DNA from: an uncultured Lachnospiraceae bacterium
GTDB lineage: Bacteria > Bacillota > Clostridia > Lachnospirales > Lachnospiraceae
Assembly (NCBI GenBank): GCA_910577675.1
Contig: CAJTOR010000011.1
Coordinates: 28,522-92,521 of the forward strand
Direction: 5' to 3'
Length of the DNA: 64,000 bases
Positions 52,527 to 62,378 of the stretch are shown in pieces; the first letter of the stretch is position 1, and every line of letters begins with the position of its first letter. Made by a program: the position numbers and the translations under genes. Under the pieces are notes generated by a model that ran no database searches, was not told the origin of the DNA, and saw only the letters and a program-made list of their open reading frames with translations.

Positions 52527-55497
52527 ATGGTTCTGTATTTTCCTCTGTGTTTGGAAGTTCCTGGCCGATTTCGGAGCCCACATCAGTCAGGGAAGGTGCC
52601 TGTAAATCATCCGCCCCCACGTACAGATAGACAATGCGGCTTGCATTGCCGTTTCGATCCGTGGCGTAGAGCATCCATTTTTCACCAAGCTGTGCTTCCT
52701 GCGGAAGCATAATATAGAAATTGCCGCGCTTGTCAATGGAAATTTCCGTTTCGATAATCTTGTGTGAGCTGTGGTATACGCTTGAATTTTTGTAGGCATC
52801 CGTCTCACCGTAACCCACATAAACAGTGGAGCCAATGCGCGCGGAGAGCGTTGTGTAAAGGTCAGTCGTCCCGGTAATTATAGTTTCAAGCGGGTAGAGA
52901 GGGTCAGCTTTCGGCTGGTTTGCGCCGGTTCTTTTTACCGTGGTTTCCACAGGAAGACTGTTCTTTCCATCCTTGCTCGCCCACACCGTGTAAAGGTCGA
53001 AGGAGCGCGGCATGGGAACAAGCACGGAAAAATTGCCGTCATCCCCGGTTTTTGCTGTTGTCACCGTCCCGTTCGGAAGCGCTACATTGATGACCGAACC
53101 GGGGAGTGCCGTGCCGTTTACATACTCAATACGGTTTGTCATAATATTGACTTTCGGCATTTCCAGTATATTGGAATCGTAATTATCAATGCTGATATGG
53201 GTAATCACCATCCTGCCAAGTGAGTCCGTCACACGGATACTGAATTTACCATTTTTTCCAATGTTAAAAATATTGTTATTAACTTCGCGGCCGGAACTAT
53301 CCCAGCGGGAATTTGTAGTTGAACGCACCGTGCCGGTCAGATAAAGAATTTCTGTAATTTTTTCTCCAGGCGCGGTGGAAGCGTAGACTTTCACCGGTAT
53401 TTTGCGGCTGGTTGCCTGGGTTATGTCAGGCGAGGCAACCGCATGGATATCCTGGGTGTTTTTCTTGACTTCCCCAAGGTAATAATAGTAGTCCGAGCCG
53501 CGCTTTATACGTTTTTTATACCAGGACTGGGCTTTGACATAGCTGTCATGCTCCTTAGGGACGGCAACGACAAACTGGTAGCCGTCCGGCACGACCAAAT
53601 GCCAGTTGTTGTCCGCTTTTACACGCAGGGCTCCGTAGTAGGACAGTTCTTTGATATAATCCATCAGTACATCATGGCTGTTCGCAAAAGGATGTTTACC
53701 GGAGGCAAAAATGGAATTGTCATCTGTCGGCATAAACTTATAGCGCTTGTTTACTGAGTCCATTGTAACAATGAATGTCATATCCGGTGTGACCTCTTTG
53801 CCCTGGTAGGTCAGATTTTTAATCCGGCGAGTGTAGCGCAGCAGTGTGGCAGATGAGTTGTAACGCGGCTGTACACTTAGGTCAATATCGTAGGAAATTC
53901 CATCAAAAGTAAAAAAGGTCTTCCAGTTCTCCAGGTTCTCCGCCCGCAAAAGGCTTGATACCTCCGGGTTTTCTTCGGCATAGGAAGATAAAGTATCCGG
54001 GAGGGCGGTGCCAGCCGTGGCATAGATGCTTGCGTTGTATTCCAGCCACTCAATCAGGTTTTCGCCGGAAAGCTTGTAGATATGGATATAACCGCTTGAG
54101 CGCTCTCCGCTTGAGAGAGCGAGAAGTGAGGAGATATCGCTTTCCTTTAAGCTGCCGCTTAAACGGATGGAGTCCGATTTGTCATCCAGGCAGTTGATTG
54201 TGGCGGCAATAATCGGGTAGTCGCTGTATTCCGGTGTATAGTCGGCAATATATGACGAGGCGTAATGCAGCTTGGCATCATTCATTAACTGGTAGAGGTC
54301 GGAATCCTCTACCACGCAGTCCGCGTTTGTGTAGGTCAGTCCATCCGCAATCTCATATTTCGTTTTGTCGAGATTTTTCTGGATTTCTTTCCGGTATGGC
54401 TCGGCATAATCAACAATTGCCTGTTTTTCCTTGGTGGAGGATTTTACCGGGCGGACGGCGGATTTCGCGCTGTAAATGGAAATATCATCTTCCTCATCGA
54501 CGGCGAGAGTAAATTCAATCACACCAAGTCCCTGTGCATAGGAACCCGTTTCCACCATCGGTGTTCCGAGGTAGGTGCCGGTCGCCTCGTCCACACCCGA
54601 TATATTTTTGAATGTCCCGTCCGTGCTTGGGAATGTTTCGTGGGAGTGGGAGCAGACAACAGCATCCACATCGGTAAGCTTGGCGAGCCTTGCGCCGGCC
54701 TGGGTTTCGGTGTTCGCCCCGCTAAGGAGCCCGACACCCCCGTGGATAACAGCCACCACAATATCCGCTCCCCTTGCTTTTAAGTCGGCAGCCTCCGCCT
54801 TGATACTCGAATAAACATCCAGACCGTCTAGGAAACCGCCGTAGCGGTAGCGCCTTCCGGAAAAACTCTTGTAGGTCGCCCCGGCAACCCCGATCTTTAC
54901 CTCCACGGTGCGCCCGCTGGAGGTTGTCATTTTTTTAGTGTAAATGGCGGATTTTTTAAACGGATATTCGCCGGTATCCGTGTAGACCGCGTTGCACACA
55001 AGCGTTTTCTTTAACATGCCCGATTTCTCAAGCTGCCCGTAAATATAATCCCAGGAATAATCGAAATCGTGGTTCCCAAGGGTAATGCAGTCATAGCGCA
55101 TATATGCCATAGCCTGATAGATTGGCTGAACCTCGTCCGGGTAATTCTCATAGAGGTAGTTGGCGTAATAGTTGTAGAGCACGTCACCGGCATCCACCAA
55201 AAGGGTGTTTGACCGCCCGCCCGCCGCATTGCGCTCTTTGGTAACCATGGTGGCAATCTTTGAAAGTCCTGCGGTCGGGTCTTCTTTTCCGGTTTCATAG
55301 TTGTAGGCAGTAACCTGTCCATGCAGGTCACCGGTTGCAAGAACCCTGAAATCAATAGTTTCCTCCGGCGCAGGTGTTTCTGCCGTTTCATCCGGGGCTG
55401 CAAGGGCAAAGCCCGAGGCGGTAGAAGCCGTGAAAAGCAGCAGCAGTGACAAGATAAGTACGTTCTTAATGACGCGGGTTGTTTTGTTCTGTCTCAT
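52525..55497 (-). CDS. Secreted 5'-nucleotidase/metallophosphoesterase with C-terminal extra domains
   Basis: A 990-aa protein from ATG 55497 (GAAGG upstream). Signal peptide at residues about 1-34. Metallophosphatase domain with ATGDLHGQ, VDAGDVLYNYY, LGNHDFDYSW, VIHGG and CSHSHE, binding two metals. The 5'-nucleotidase C-terminal domain lies at about 330-590. Residues about 690-980 contain Ig-like or carboxypeptidase-regulatory-like modules. The end has LPNTE but no hydrophobic tail, so no sortase anchoring. It probably releases nucleosides outside the cell. Confidence 0.9.
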   Translation of the reverse strand: MRQNKTTRVIKNVLILSLLLLFTASTASGFALAAPDETAETPAPEETIDFRVLATGDLHGQVTAYNYETGKEDPTAGLSKIATMVTKERNAAGGRSNTLLVDAGDVLYNYYANYLYENYPDEVQPIYQAMAYMRYDCITLGNHDFDYSWDYIYGQLEKSGMLKKTLVCNAVYTDTGEYPFKKSAIYTKKMTTSSGRTVEVKIGVAGATYKSFSGRRYRYGGFLDGLDVYSSIKAEAADLKARGADIVVAVIHGGVGLLSGANTETQAGARLAKLTDVDAVVCSHSHETFPSTDGTFKNISGVDEATGTYLGTPMVETGSYAQGLGVIEFTLAVDEEDDISIYSAKSAVRPVKSSTKEKQAIVDYAEPYRKEIQKNLDKTKYEIADGLTYTNADCVVEDSDLYQLMNDAKLHYASSYIADYTPEYSDYPIIAATINCLDDKSDSIRLSGSLKESDISSLLALSSGERSSGYIHIYKLSGENLIEWLEYNASIYATAGTALPDTLSSYAEENPEVSSLLRAENLENWKTFFTFDGISYDIDLSVQPRYNSSATLLRYTRRIKNLTYQGKEVTPDMTFIVTMDSVNKRYKFMPTDDNSIFASGKHPFANSHDVLMDYIKELSYYGALRVKADNNWHLVVPDGYQFVVAVPKEHDSYVKAQSWYKKRIKRGSDYYYYLGEVKKNTQDIHAVASPDITQATSRKIPVKVYASTAPGEKITEILYLTGTVRSTTNSRWDSSGREVNNNIFNIGKNGKFSIRVTDSLGRMVITHISIDNYDSNILEMPKVNIMTNRIEYVNGTALPGSVINVALPNGTVTTAKTGDDGNFSVLVPMPRSFDLYTVWASKDGKNSLPVETTVKRTGANQPKADPLYPLETIITGTTDLYTTLSARIGSTVYVGYGETDAYKNSSVYHSSHKIIETEISIDKRGNFYIMLPQEAQLGEKWMLYATDRNGNASRIVYLYVGADDLQAPSLTDVGSEIGQELPNTEENTEP

Positions 55498-55869
55498 ATA
55501 AAACCTTCCTTCTAAAATGCAGTACATCCCGTTCCAAATATGTATTGGGCAGTTAAAAAAATGAATAAGATTACAGAATATCCGAATACCGCAATCGGAA
55601 CTGTAACGAATTATTTTTATTGCCCTGCATTAGTATAACCACCAGATAAGTCATTTTATTGTCAGGAAAGAAAAATTTTAAAAGTATTTATAAAATATCA
55701 ATAATTATTTTAATGAAAATCCAATCTTTTTTTAATGCAAACAGCTAAATTTCCTGCTACAATAGGAAACATGAAGCAAAGCCGCACATAAAAAGAGCCA
55801 CGGTGGCAAAAGCCTTCTAGAAGAATCCGGGAGGTATAGGTAAGGGGCGGCGGAATGGAGGATATTATT
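55498..55869. other. Intergenic region between divergent genes
   Basis: About 370 AT-rich bases between the nucleotidase (minus) and zinc-ribbon (plus) genes. A TACAAT at 55758-55763 could be the -10 of the plus-strand gene, but its -35 is poor. No gene or T-tailed hairpin is supported. Confidence 0.45.
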
Positions 55870-56406
55870 ATGGACGTTTTAGAAAAGGTACAGGACATTG
55901 TAAAGGCAGCGAGCGATAAGACCAGCGAGATTATTGAGGTTTCCCGTTTAAAGGCTGGGATTGCGGAGGAGCGCAGGGCGCTTACGGACCAGATGGCAAA
56001 GCTCGGCGCAATCTATTATGAACTTTACAAGAATGGTGAAGTACTCACCCCGGATGCGGTAAATATCTGCATGATTGCGGACAAGTACAGCACCAAGATC
56101 GAGGAGCGCCAGGCAGAACTTACCAGGATTAACGAGGCAAATGCAGCGAAGCGCGCGGCAAAGAACCCGGCACCGGTCAGCACCGAACAGGAGTGCCCGG
56201 AGTGCGGCAGCAAGAACCCGGAAGGCGCGAAGTTTTGTTTTGACTGCGGCGCGAAACTCCCGCAGATCATCGACGTGGAAGCAAGTGAGGTGGAGCAGGA
56301 AGCGGAGCAGGCACAAAAGCGTTACTGTGTGAGCTGCGGCGCGGAACTTGGCGAGGGCAAGAAGTTTTGCAGCGAATGCGGGGCAAACAATGGGGAAAAC
56401 CAGTAA
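55870..56406 (+). CDS. Double zinc-ribbon protein
   Basis: A 178-aa protein from ATG 55870; GGAGG at 55857 makes this start better than ATG 55855. The N-terminal half is a helical coiled coil (EIIEVSRLKAGIAEERRAL). Two zinc ribbons follow: CPECG..CFDCG at about residues 112-130 and CVSCG..CSECG at about 155-175. Such proteins are common in Clostridia; their function is not established. Confidence 0.85.
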   Translation: MDVLEKVQDIVKAASDKTSEIIEVSRLKAGIAEERRALTDQMAKLGAIYYELYKNGEVLTPDAVNICMIADKYSTKIEERQAELTRINEANAAKRAAKNPAPVSTEQECPECGSKNPEGAKFCFDCGAKLPQIIDVEASEVEQEAEQAQKRYCVSCGAELGEGKKFCSECGANNGENQ

Positions 56407-56440
56407 TTAGAAAATATTTCCAAATTTCGGTGGGAGTAAG

Positions 56441-56486
56441 ACAACAAAAAGGGCTGTTGCCATTTTGCAACAGCCCTTTTTGTTGT
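56441..56486. terminator. Bidirectional terminator
   Basis: A perfect 20-bp stem, 56441-56460 with 56467-56486, 6-nt loop, and internal A/T runs (core GGGCTGTTGC/GCAACAGCCC). It serves the zinc-ribbon gene and the convergent lysS. Confidence 0.95.
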
Positions 56487-56553
56487 GTTCCTGAAGGTAT
56501 ATTTGCATCTACCGGGCGCATTATATTTGGCAGGCATATTTAACTTTGTACAC

Positions 56554-58065
56554 CTAGTCGAGCTGGCGCATGGTTGGAAAGAGGAGCACATCGCGGATGG
56601 CTGGGGAGTCCGTAAGCAACATGACCATGCGGTCAATCCCAAAGCCAATTCCACCTGTCGGCGGCATTCCGTGCTCGAGGGCGTTCATAAAATCCTCGTC
56701 CGTTGTGTTCGCCTCATCATCCCCCTGGGCTAAAAGCTCTTCCTGTGCCTTAAAGCGTTCCCTCTGGTCAATCGGGTCGTTCAGCTCGGAGTAGGCATTT
56801 GCCATTTCCCAGCCGTTCATAAAGAATTCGAAACGCTCCACATAATCCGGATTATCCGGCTTTTTTTTGGTTAACGGCGAAATTTCAACCGGATGATCCA
56901 TAACGAAAGTCGGCTGTACCAGGTGCTCTTCTACAAATTCCTCGAAAAACAGATTCAGGATATCGCCCTTTTTATGGCGCGCCTCAAATTCAATATGATG
57001 TTCCTTTGCCGCAGCCTGCGCCTCCTCTAGTGTGTGGAGCGAGTTAAAATCCACGCCGGAGTATTTTTTCACAGCGTCCACCATTGTGATACGTTCAAAC
57101 GGTTTCCCGAGATCCATCTCGATACCGTTGTAGGTAATCTTTGTGGTGCCAAGCACTTCCAAAGCCACATAGCGGTACAATTTTTCGGTGAGATCCATCA
57201 TGCCATTATAGTCCGTATAAGCCTGGTAGAGTTCCATCAGCGTAAATTCCGGGTTGTGGCGGGTGTCAATACCCTCGTTTCTAAAGACGCGCCCAATTTC
57301 AAACACGCGCTCCAGGCCGCCGACAATCAGACGCTTTAAATAGAGTTCAAGCGAGATACGCAGCTTGAAATCCTCGTCCAATGCGTTGAAATGCGTTTCA
57401 AAAGGTCTTGCCGCAGCGCCGCCGGCATTAGCTACTAAAAGAGGGGTTTCAACCTCCATAAAACCTTCGCCTGCAAGATATTTGCGGATGGCAGCAAGAA
57501 TTTGGGAGCGCTTAATAAAGGTGTTTTTTACATCCTGGTTCATAATCAGATCCACGTAGCGCTGGCGGTAGCGCAGGTCGGTATTTGTCAGGCCGTGGTA
57601 TTTTTCAGGCAGGACATTTAACGACTTTGCAAGCAGTGTAATTTCTTCCGCATGTACCGATATTTCCCCGGTTTTGGTCAGGAAGACTTTGCCCCTGATT
57701 CCAACAATATCGCCCACATCAAATTTCTTAAAGCCTGCATAGACCTCCTCACCAACCGAATCACGCGCGACATAGGACTGGATATTGCCCTGTAAATCCT
57801 GCACATTGCAAAAGGATGCTTTGCCCATCACACGTTTTTGCATCATGCGACCGGCAATTGAAACTTCCGCGCCGTTTAACTGGTCAAATTGATCTTTGAT
57901 CTCCTGGCTGTGATGTGTCACATCATATTTTGTAAGCCGGAACGGATCTTTGCCCTCCGATTGAAGCTGCGCCAGCTTGTCGCGCTTTACCTGGATCAAC
58001 TTGTTAATCTCTTCTTTTGACTGTGTGGTTTCCTCCACGTTTGCTTCCCTTACTTCCTCTGCCAC
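56554..58065 (-). CDS. lysS: Lysyl-tRNA synthetase, class II
   Basis: A 503-aa enzyme charging tRNA-Lys. OB-fold anticodon domain at about residues 60-170 (VSIAGRMMQKRVMGKASFCN), class II motif 2 (RVFEIGRVFRNEGIDTRHNPEF split: VFEIGRVFRNEGIDTRHNPE) and motif 3 (GIGFGIDRMVMLLTDSPAIR). It begins with GTG after AGAGGG and follows greA by 42 bp in an operon. Confidence 0.97.
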   Translation of the reverse strand: MAEEVREANVEETTQSKEEINKLIQVKRDKLAQLQSEGKDPFRLTKYDVTHHSQEIKDQFDQLNGAEVSIAGRMMQKRVMGKASFCNVQDLQGNIQSYVARDSVGEEVYAGFKKFDVGDIVGIRGKVFLTKTGEISVHAEEITLLAKSLNVLPEKYHGLTNTDLRYRQRYVDLIMNQDVKNTFIKRSQILAAIRKYLAGEGFMEVETPLLVANAGGAAARPFETHFNALDEDFKLRISLELYLKRLIVGGLERVFEIGRVFRNEGIDTRHNPEFTLMELYQAYTDYNGMMDLTEKLYRYVALEVLGTTKITYNGIEMDLGKPFERITMVDAVKKYSGVDFNSLHTLEEAQAAAKEHHIEFEARHKKGDILNLFFEEFVEEHLVQPTFVMDHPVEISPLTKKKPDNPDYVERFEFFMNGWEMANAYSELNDPIDQRERFKAQEELLAQGDDEANTTDEDFMNALEHGMPPTGGIGFGIDRMVMLLTDSPAIRDVLLFPTMRQLD

Positions 58066-58107
58066 GGTATCCCTCTTTTCTATAGATTATAATGAAATAT
58101 TAAAAAA

Positions 58108-58590
58108 CTAGTTCGTCTTGTGGATTTCAAGCACTTTGTACTGGATGGTTCCGGCCTGTGTTTCCACCTCGATCAACTGCCCGAGTTTTGCGCCGATTAA
58201 AGCTTTGCCCACAGGGGACTCGTTGGAAATTTTTCCCTTTAAGCTGTTTGCTTCCGTTGAACCAACGATTTTGTACTCCAAAATATCCTCGAATTCCATG
58301 TCCATAATTTTTACGCTGCAACCGATATTGATTGCATCCACATCAACATCTTCCTCCACGACGACTTCCGCGTTTTTAAGGATTTTGTCGATTTCCTCGA
58401 TACGCGCCTCGATATCGCGCTGCTCATCCTTAGCCGCATCATATTCCGCGTTCTCCGAGAGGTCGCCCTGTTCCCTTGCTTCCTTAATCTTTTGCGCCAC
58501 CTGCCTGCGCCGGTTTACTTTCAGATCTTGAAGTTCATCTTCAAGCTGCCTTAAACCTGCATACGTCAAAATATTTTTTTTCTCTGCCAT
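58108..58590 (-). CDS. greA: Transcription elongation factor GreA
   Basis: A 160-aa factor that rescues backtracked RNA polymerase. N-terminal coiled coil (RRRQVAQKIKEAREQGDLSE; NAEYDAAKDEQRDIEARI) with the acidic tip, and C-terminal FKBP-like domain (ISNESPVGKALIGAKLGQLI). ATG 58590 gives the normal length and better spacing than ATG 58599. greA-lysS is a common operon. Confidence 0.97.
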   Translation of the reverse strand: MAEKKNILTYAGLRQLEDELQDLKVNRRRQVAQKIKEAREQGDLSENAEYDAAKDEQRDIEARIEEIDKILKNAEVVVEEDVDVDAINIGCSVKIMDMEFEDILEYKIVGSTEANSLKGKISNESPVGKALIGAKLGQLIEVETQAGTIQYKVLEIHKTN

Positions 58591-58647
58591 AAGTACCATT
58601 CTCCTCCATGATAAGATCAGCCTATTGGGCTGTCCGCTATCCGGGAT

Positions 58648-58676
58648 ATTATAGACGATTCCAGCCCGCTTGTCAA
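58648..58676 (-). promoter_or_regulatory. Sigma-A promoter of greA-lysS
   Basis: On the minus strand: TTGACA (58676-58671), a 17-bp spacer and TATAAT (58653-58648), a consensus promoter. Transcription would start at about 58641, 50 bp before greA. Confidence 0.9.
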
Positions 58677-58704
58677 CTGGAAAACGGCTGGTTTATGACA
58701 AACA

Positions 58705-58920
58705 ATGAAACTGCTGGATATTGGTGTGGAGAAGGTATCAGAATACCAACGGGTGTGTTCGCAGGAGTGTCTGACCGAATTTATACGGAAGGTATACAAG
58801 AAAAGATGAACGGGCGAGGCAGAGGTAGCCGATAGGATTAATGATTTAGATGCTATAGCTTTGACTGTAGTATTTGAATTGTTTTATGGGGAGATGTTTG
58901 GGAATATGGATAAGGAATAA
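58705..58920 (+). pseudogene. Small gene interrupted by an in-frame TGA
   Basis: A 71-codon frame from ATG 58705 to TAA 58918 reads as one plausible protein (MKLLDIGVEKVSEYQRVCSQ at the start; DRINDLDAIALTVVFELFYG near the end) except for TGA at 58807. There is no good binding site. I do not recognise a family. It may be the remnant of a mobile-element gene; the rest of the 58.6-59.0 kb interval holds only promoters. Confidence 0.4.
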
Positions 58921-59027
58921 CAGCTCTTTATATGAATGAAAGAAATCTTGAAAAAATGAAGATTTTATAGATTATTTGTTCTTTAAGTGCTATAATTGAA
59001 AAAAATATTAAGAAGGATAGGGATATT

Positions 59028-59621
59028 ATGCAATACAACAATACTCTTGGCTATTATGATAGTCATGCTGATAAATTTTATAAAAGTACAGTAAATATTG
59101 AATTTACAACAATGCAAGAAAAATTTTTAACGAAATTGGAAAAAGGTTCCAATATACTTGATTTTGGCTGTGGTTCGGGGCGTGATACAAAATATTTCTT
59201 TGAACAAGGATATAATGTAGAGGCTATTGATGGTTCGGCAGAGTTGTGTAAATTGGCTGGCGAATACACTGGGATTAAAGTGAAAAACATTCTTTTTCAG
59301 GAGCTATCGGAAGTAGATAAGTACGATGGCATCTGGGCATGTTCGTCTATACTGCATTTACCGGTTGGAGAGTTGGATGAGGTAATGAAAAAGATGGTGA
59401 TTGCTTTAAAGAAAAATGGAATTATATACACATCTTTTAAATATGGTACTTTCGCGGGTGAAAGAAACGGACGATATTTTACAGACATGACAGAAGAGGT
59501 TTTTGCAGTGTTTTTGAGTGGAATAGATGGTTTGAAAATAGAAGAGCAATGGATAACTTCGGATGTACGACCGGGAAGAGGTGAAGAAAAATGGCTCAAT
59601 CTAATTTTGCGGAAGAGCTAG
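59028..59621 (+). CDS. Class I SAM-dependent methyltransferase
   Basis: A 197-aa methyltransferase with motif I ILDFGCGSGRDTKYF at about residues 43-57 and VEAIDGSAELCKLA for the next strand. No DNA methyltransferase NPPY-type motif is visible, so a small-molecule or other substrate is more likely. AAGGATAGGG precedes ATG; TATAAT at 58991-58996 may be its -10. Its end overlaps the following helicase gene by 31 bp, so both are made together. The pair is clearly more AT-rich than the core genes. Confidence 0.85.
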   Translation: MQYNNTLGYYDSHADKFYKSTVNIEFTTMQEKFLTKLEKGSNILDFGCGSGRDTKYFFEQGYNVEAIDGSAELCKLAGEYTGIKVKNILFQELSEVDKYDGIWACSSILHLPVGELDEVMKKMVIALKKNGIIYTSFKYGTFAGERNGRYFTDMTEEVFAVFLSGIDGLKIEEQWITSDVRPGRGEEKWLNLILRKS

Positions 59622-62083
59622 ATATTGATGGATTACAAATAGAATGTACCGATGTCATGACTGGTGATAAAAACAGAAATCGTTTTTTATATTACCAGCT
59701 AAAAATGAGTATGCGAAAAGCAAATAAGATTGATATTATTGTTTCTTTTCTTATGGAATCGGGAGTGAGAATGATTCTAAAGGATTTAAAGGCGGCATTG
59801 GATCGTGGTGTACAGGTGAGAATTCTTACCGGAAATTATCTTGGAATTACCCAGCCATCAGCCTTATGTCTGATAAAAAAAGAATTGGGCAATAGGGTAG
59901 ATTTAAGATTTTATAATGATAAAGAACGTTCATTTCATCCGAAGTCATACATATTTCATTATAAAAATGTTGGGGAAATATATATTGGTTCTTCTAATAT
60001 TTCGAGAAGTGCATTGACTTCCGGAATAGAGTGGAATTACCGATTTAATAGTCTTGATGATAAAAAGAATTTTAGTTTGTTTTATGATACATTTTTGGAT
60101 TTGTTTGAAAATCATTCCCTTGTGATTGATGACAATGAACTCACGAGATATTCTAAGAACTGGCACAAGCCCGCTGTATCAAAAGATTTAGCGAAATATG
60201 ATAATTTGGAAGATAATGAAGATACGAAGGTTGAGGTATTGTTTCAACCGCGGGGAGCACAGATAGAAGCTTTGTATGCATTGGAAGATAGCAGATTGGA
60301 AGGGGTGACGAAGGGATTGGTGCAGGCAGCTACCGGTGTGGGTAAGACATACCTAGCTGCATTTGATTCAGCAAAATATGAGCGTGTATTATTTGTGGCT
60401 CATAGAGAAGAAATATTAAAACAGGCTGCAATATCCTTTAGAAATGTCAGGCATTCCGATGACTATGGTTTCTTTTACGGAAAACAGAAGGATACAGATA
60501 AAGCTGTGATTTTGGCATCTGTAGCGACACTTGGCAGAAATGAGTATTTGACAGAAGATTTTTTTGCGCCGGATTATTTTGATTATGTGATTATTGATGA
60601 ATTTCATCATGCGGTAAATGAACAGTATCAAAGGATTGTAGAATATTTTAAGCCGCAGTTTTTGCTGGGGCTTACTGCGACACCTGAAAGAATGGATGGG
60701 AAAAACATATATGAAATCTGTGATTATAATGTGCCATATGAAATTTCATTAAAAGAAGCAATAAATAAAGGTATGCTTGTTCCATTTCATTATTACGGTA
60801 TTTATGACGAAACAGACTATTCATTATTGCATCTTGTAAAAGGTCGTTATGAGGAAAAGGAATTAAATGAAACTTATATTGGCAATATAAAACGCTGTAA
60901 TTTGATTTATAAATATTATATGAAATATCGTTCTAAAAGAGCTCTTGGCTTTTGCTGTTCCAGGCAGCATGCAGAAGAAATGGCGAAGGAATTTTGTAAA
61001 AGAGGCATAGAGGCTGTTGCAGTATATAGTAATGCGGATGGAGAGTTTTCGGAAGACAGGGATAAAGCTATTGAGAAATTAAAGAAACAGGAAATAAAGG
61101 TGATTTTCTCTGTAGATATGTTTAACGAAGGTGTAGATATTGCCACTCTTGATATGGTTATGTTTTTAAGACCAACCGAATCACCAATTGTGTTTTTACA
61201 ACAGTTAGGGCGAGGGCTTCGCACCAGTAAAGGTAAAGAGTATCTAAATGTTTTAGACTTTATTGGCAACTATGAAAAAGCAGGAAGGGCACCATTACTT
61301 TTAAGTGGTGGGAACGATCTTGGAGAAAAGAGTGCCTATAATTATGCTGATATCGAGTATCCTGATGATTGTATTGTGGATTTCGATATGAAACTGATTG
61401 ATTTATTCAAGGAACTGGATAAAAAATCATTATCTGTGAAGGAGCGAATTAAGCAGGAATTTTACAGAGTTAAAGAAATATTAGATAGTAAAGTTCCATC
61501 TCGTATAGAATTGTTTACATATATGGATGATGATATTTATCAGTATTGTATTAAACATGCAAAGGAAAATCCATTTCGAAGATATATGGAATTTTTAAAT
61601 GAGATGCAGGAACTTTCGGTGGATGAAGAAGTGGTATATTCGGGAATAGGAAGAGAATTTCTCTCCTTGATTGAAACTACTGATATGCAGAAGGTTTATA
61701 AGATGCCAATTTTATATAGTTTCTATAATGATGGAGATATACGATTGGCAGTTAAAGATGAAGATGTGTTAGCAGCATGGAAAAAATTCTTTGATAATGG
61801 AACTAATTGGAAAGATTTGTCGGCGGACGCATCCTATGCTGATTATCGAGTTATGACGGATAAACAGCATTTAAGCAAGGCGAAAAGTATGCCGATTAAA
61901 TTTTTAAAGGCTTCCGGCAAAGGATTCTTTATTGAGAAAGATGGCTATGCAATTGCAATTCGGGATGATTTGGATGAAATAATAAGGAATGAAGCTTTTA
62001 GGAAACATATGAAGGATATTTTGGAATACCGTACTATGGACTACTATCGCAGAAGATATAAAGAAAAAGTACAATTGAGATAA
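59591..62083 (+). CDS. Superfamily 2 helicase with N-terminal phospholipase-D-like nuclease domain
   Basis: An 830-aa protein. N-terminal PLD-like domain at about residues 30-180 with HPKSYIF (His116, Lys118) and GSSNIS. Helicase core: AATGVGKT (Lys252), IIDEFHH (Asp336), GLTATPER and QQLGRGLR. The C-terminal 250 residues are not assigned. PLD plus DEAD/DEAH helicase proteins occur in defence and DNA-repair settings. It starts inside the methyltransferase gene after AGAGGTGA. The low G+C suggests transfer from elsewhere. A role in phage defence is possible but not shown. Confidence 0.88.
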   Translation: MAQSNFAEELDIDGLQIECTDVMTGDKNRNRFLYYQLKMSMRKANKIDIIVSFLMESGVRMILKDLKAALDRGVQVRILTGNYLGITQPSALCLIKKELGNRVDLRFYNDKERSFHPKSYIFHYKNVGEIYIGSSNISRSALTSGIEWNYRFNSLDDKKNFSLFYDTFLDLFENHSLVIDDNELTRYSKNWHKPAVSKDLAKYDNLEDNEDTKVEVLFQPRGAQIEALYALEDSRLEGVTKGLVQAATGVGKTYLAAFDSAKYERVLFVAHREEILKQAAISFRNVRHSDDYGFFYGKQKDTDKAVILASVATLGRNEYLTEDFFAPDYFDYVIIDEFHHAVNEQYQRIVEYFKPQFLLGLTATPERMDGKNIYEICDYNVPYEISLKEAINKGMLVPFHYYGIYDETDYSLLHLVKGRYEEKELNETYIGNIKRCNLIYKYYMKYRSKRALGFCCSRQHAEEMAKEFCKRGIEAVAVYSNADGEFSEDRDKAIEKLKKQEIKVIFSVDMFNEGVDIATLDMVMFLRPTESPIVFLQQLGRGLRTSKGKEYLNVLDFIGNYEKAGRAPLLLSGGNDLGEKSAYNYADIEYPDDCIVDFDMKLIDLFKELDKKSLSVKERIKQEFYRVKEILDSKVPSRIELFTYMDDDIYQYCIKHAKENPFRRYMEFLNEMQELSVDEEVVYSGIGREFLSLIETTDMQKVYKMPILYSFYNDGDIRLAVKDEDVLAAWKKFFDNGTNWKDLSADASYADYRVMTDKQHLSKAKSMPIKFLKASGKGFFIEKDGYAIAIRDDLDEIIRNEAFRKHMKDILEYRTMDYYRRRYKEKVQLR

Positions 62084-62378
62084 TAGTAGTTTGTTGGAGG
62101 TAAGAGATAAGCGAAACTATCAGATAATAAGAATGACAGAAGGGAGTAGCGGTCGGGGAATGTTACATAATTAATTTTTTCTGGTAATATTGTTAGAGAA
62201 TCCGGTGAATGTGGGTAGAAAATTTGGATGGATGCACAAAGAAACTTCATTTGAAAAATCCCGGTGTATGGTGGTAAAGTAAAGAATTAGAAATACTTTG
62301 CGAAAGTAAAAGGCAATCTCACCCCCCGTTACAAGGGATTGGGGCGGGATAAAAGGAAAAAAGAAAGGGATATAAAAA

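Noticed and set aside
58608..58835. 75-aa plus-strand frame beginning in the greA promoter region
   Set aside because: It overlaps a better reading in another frame (58705-58920) and has no site.
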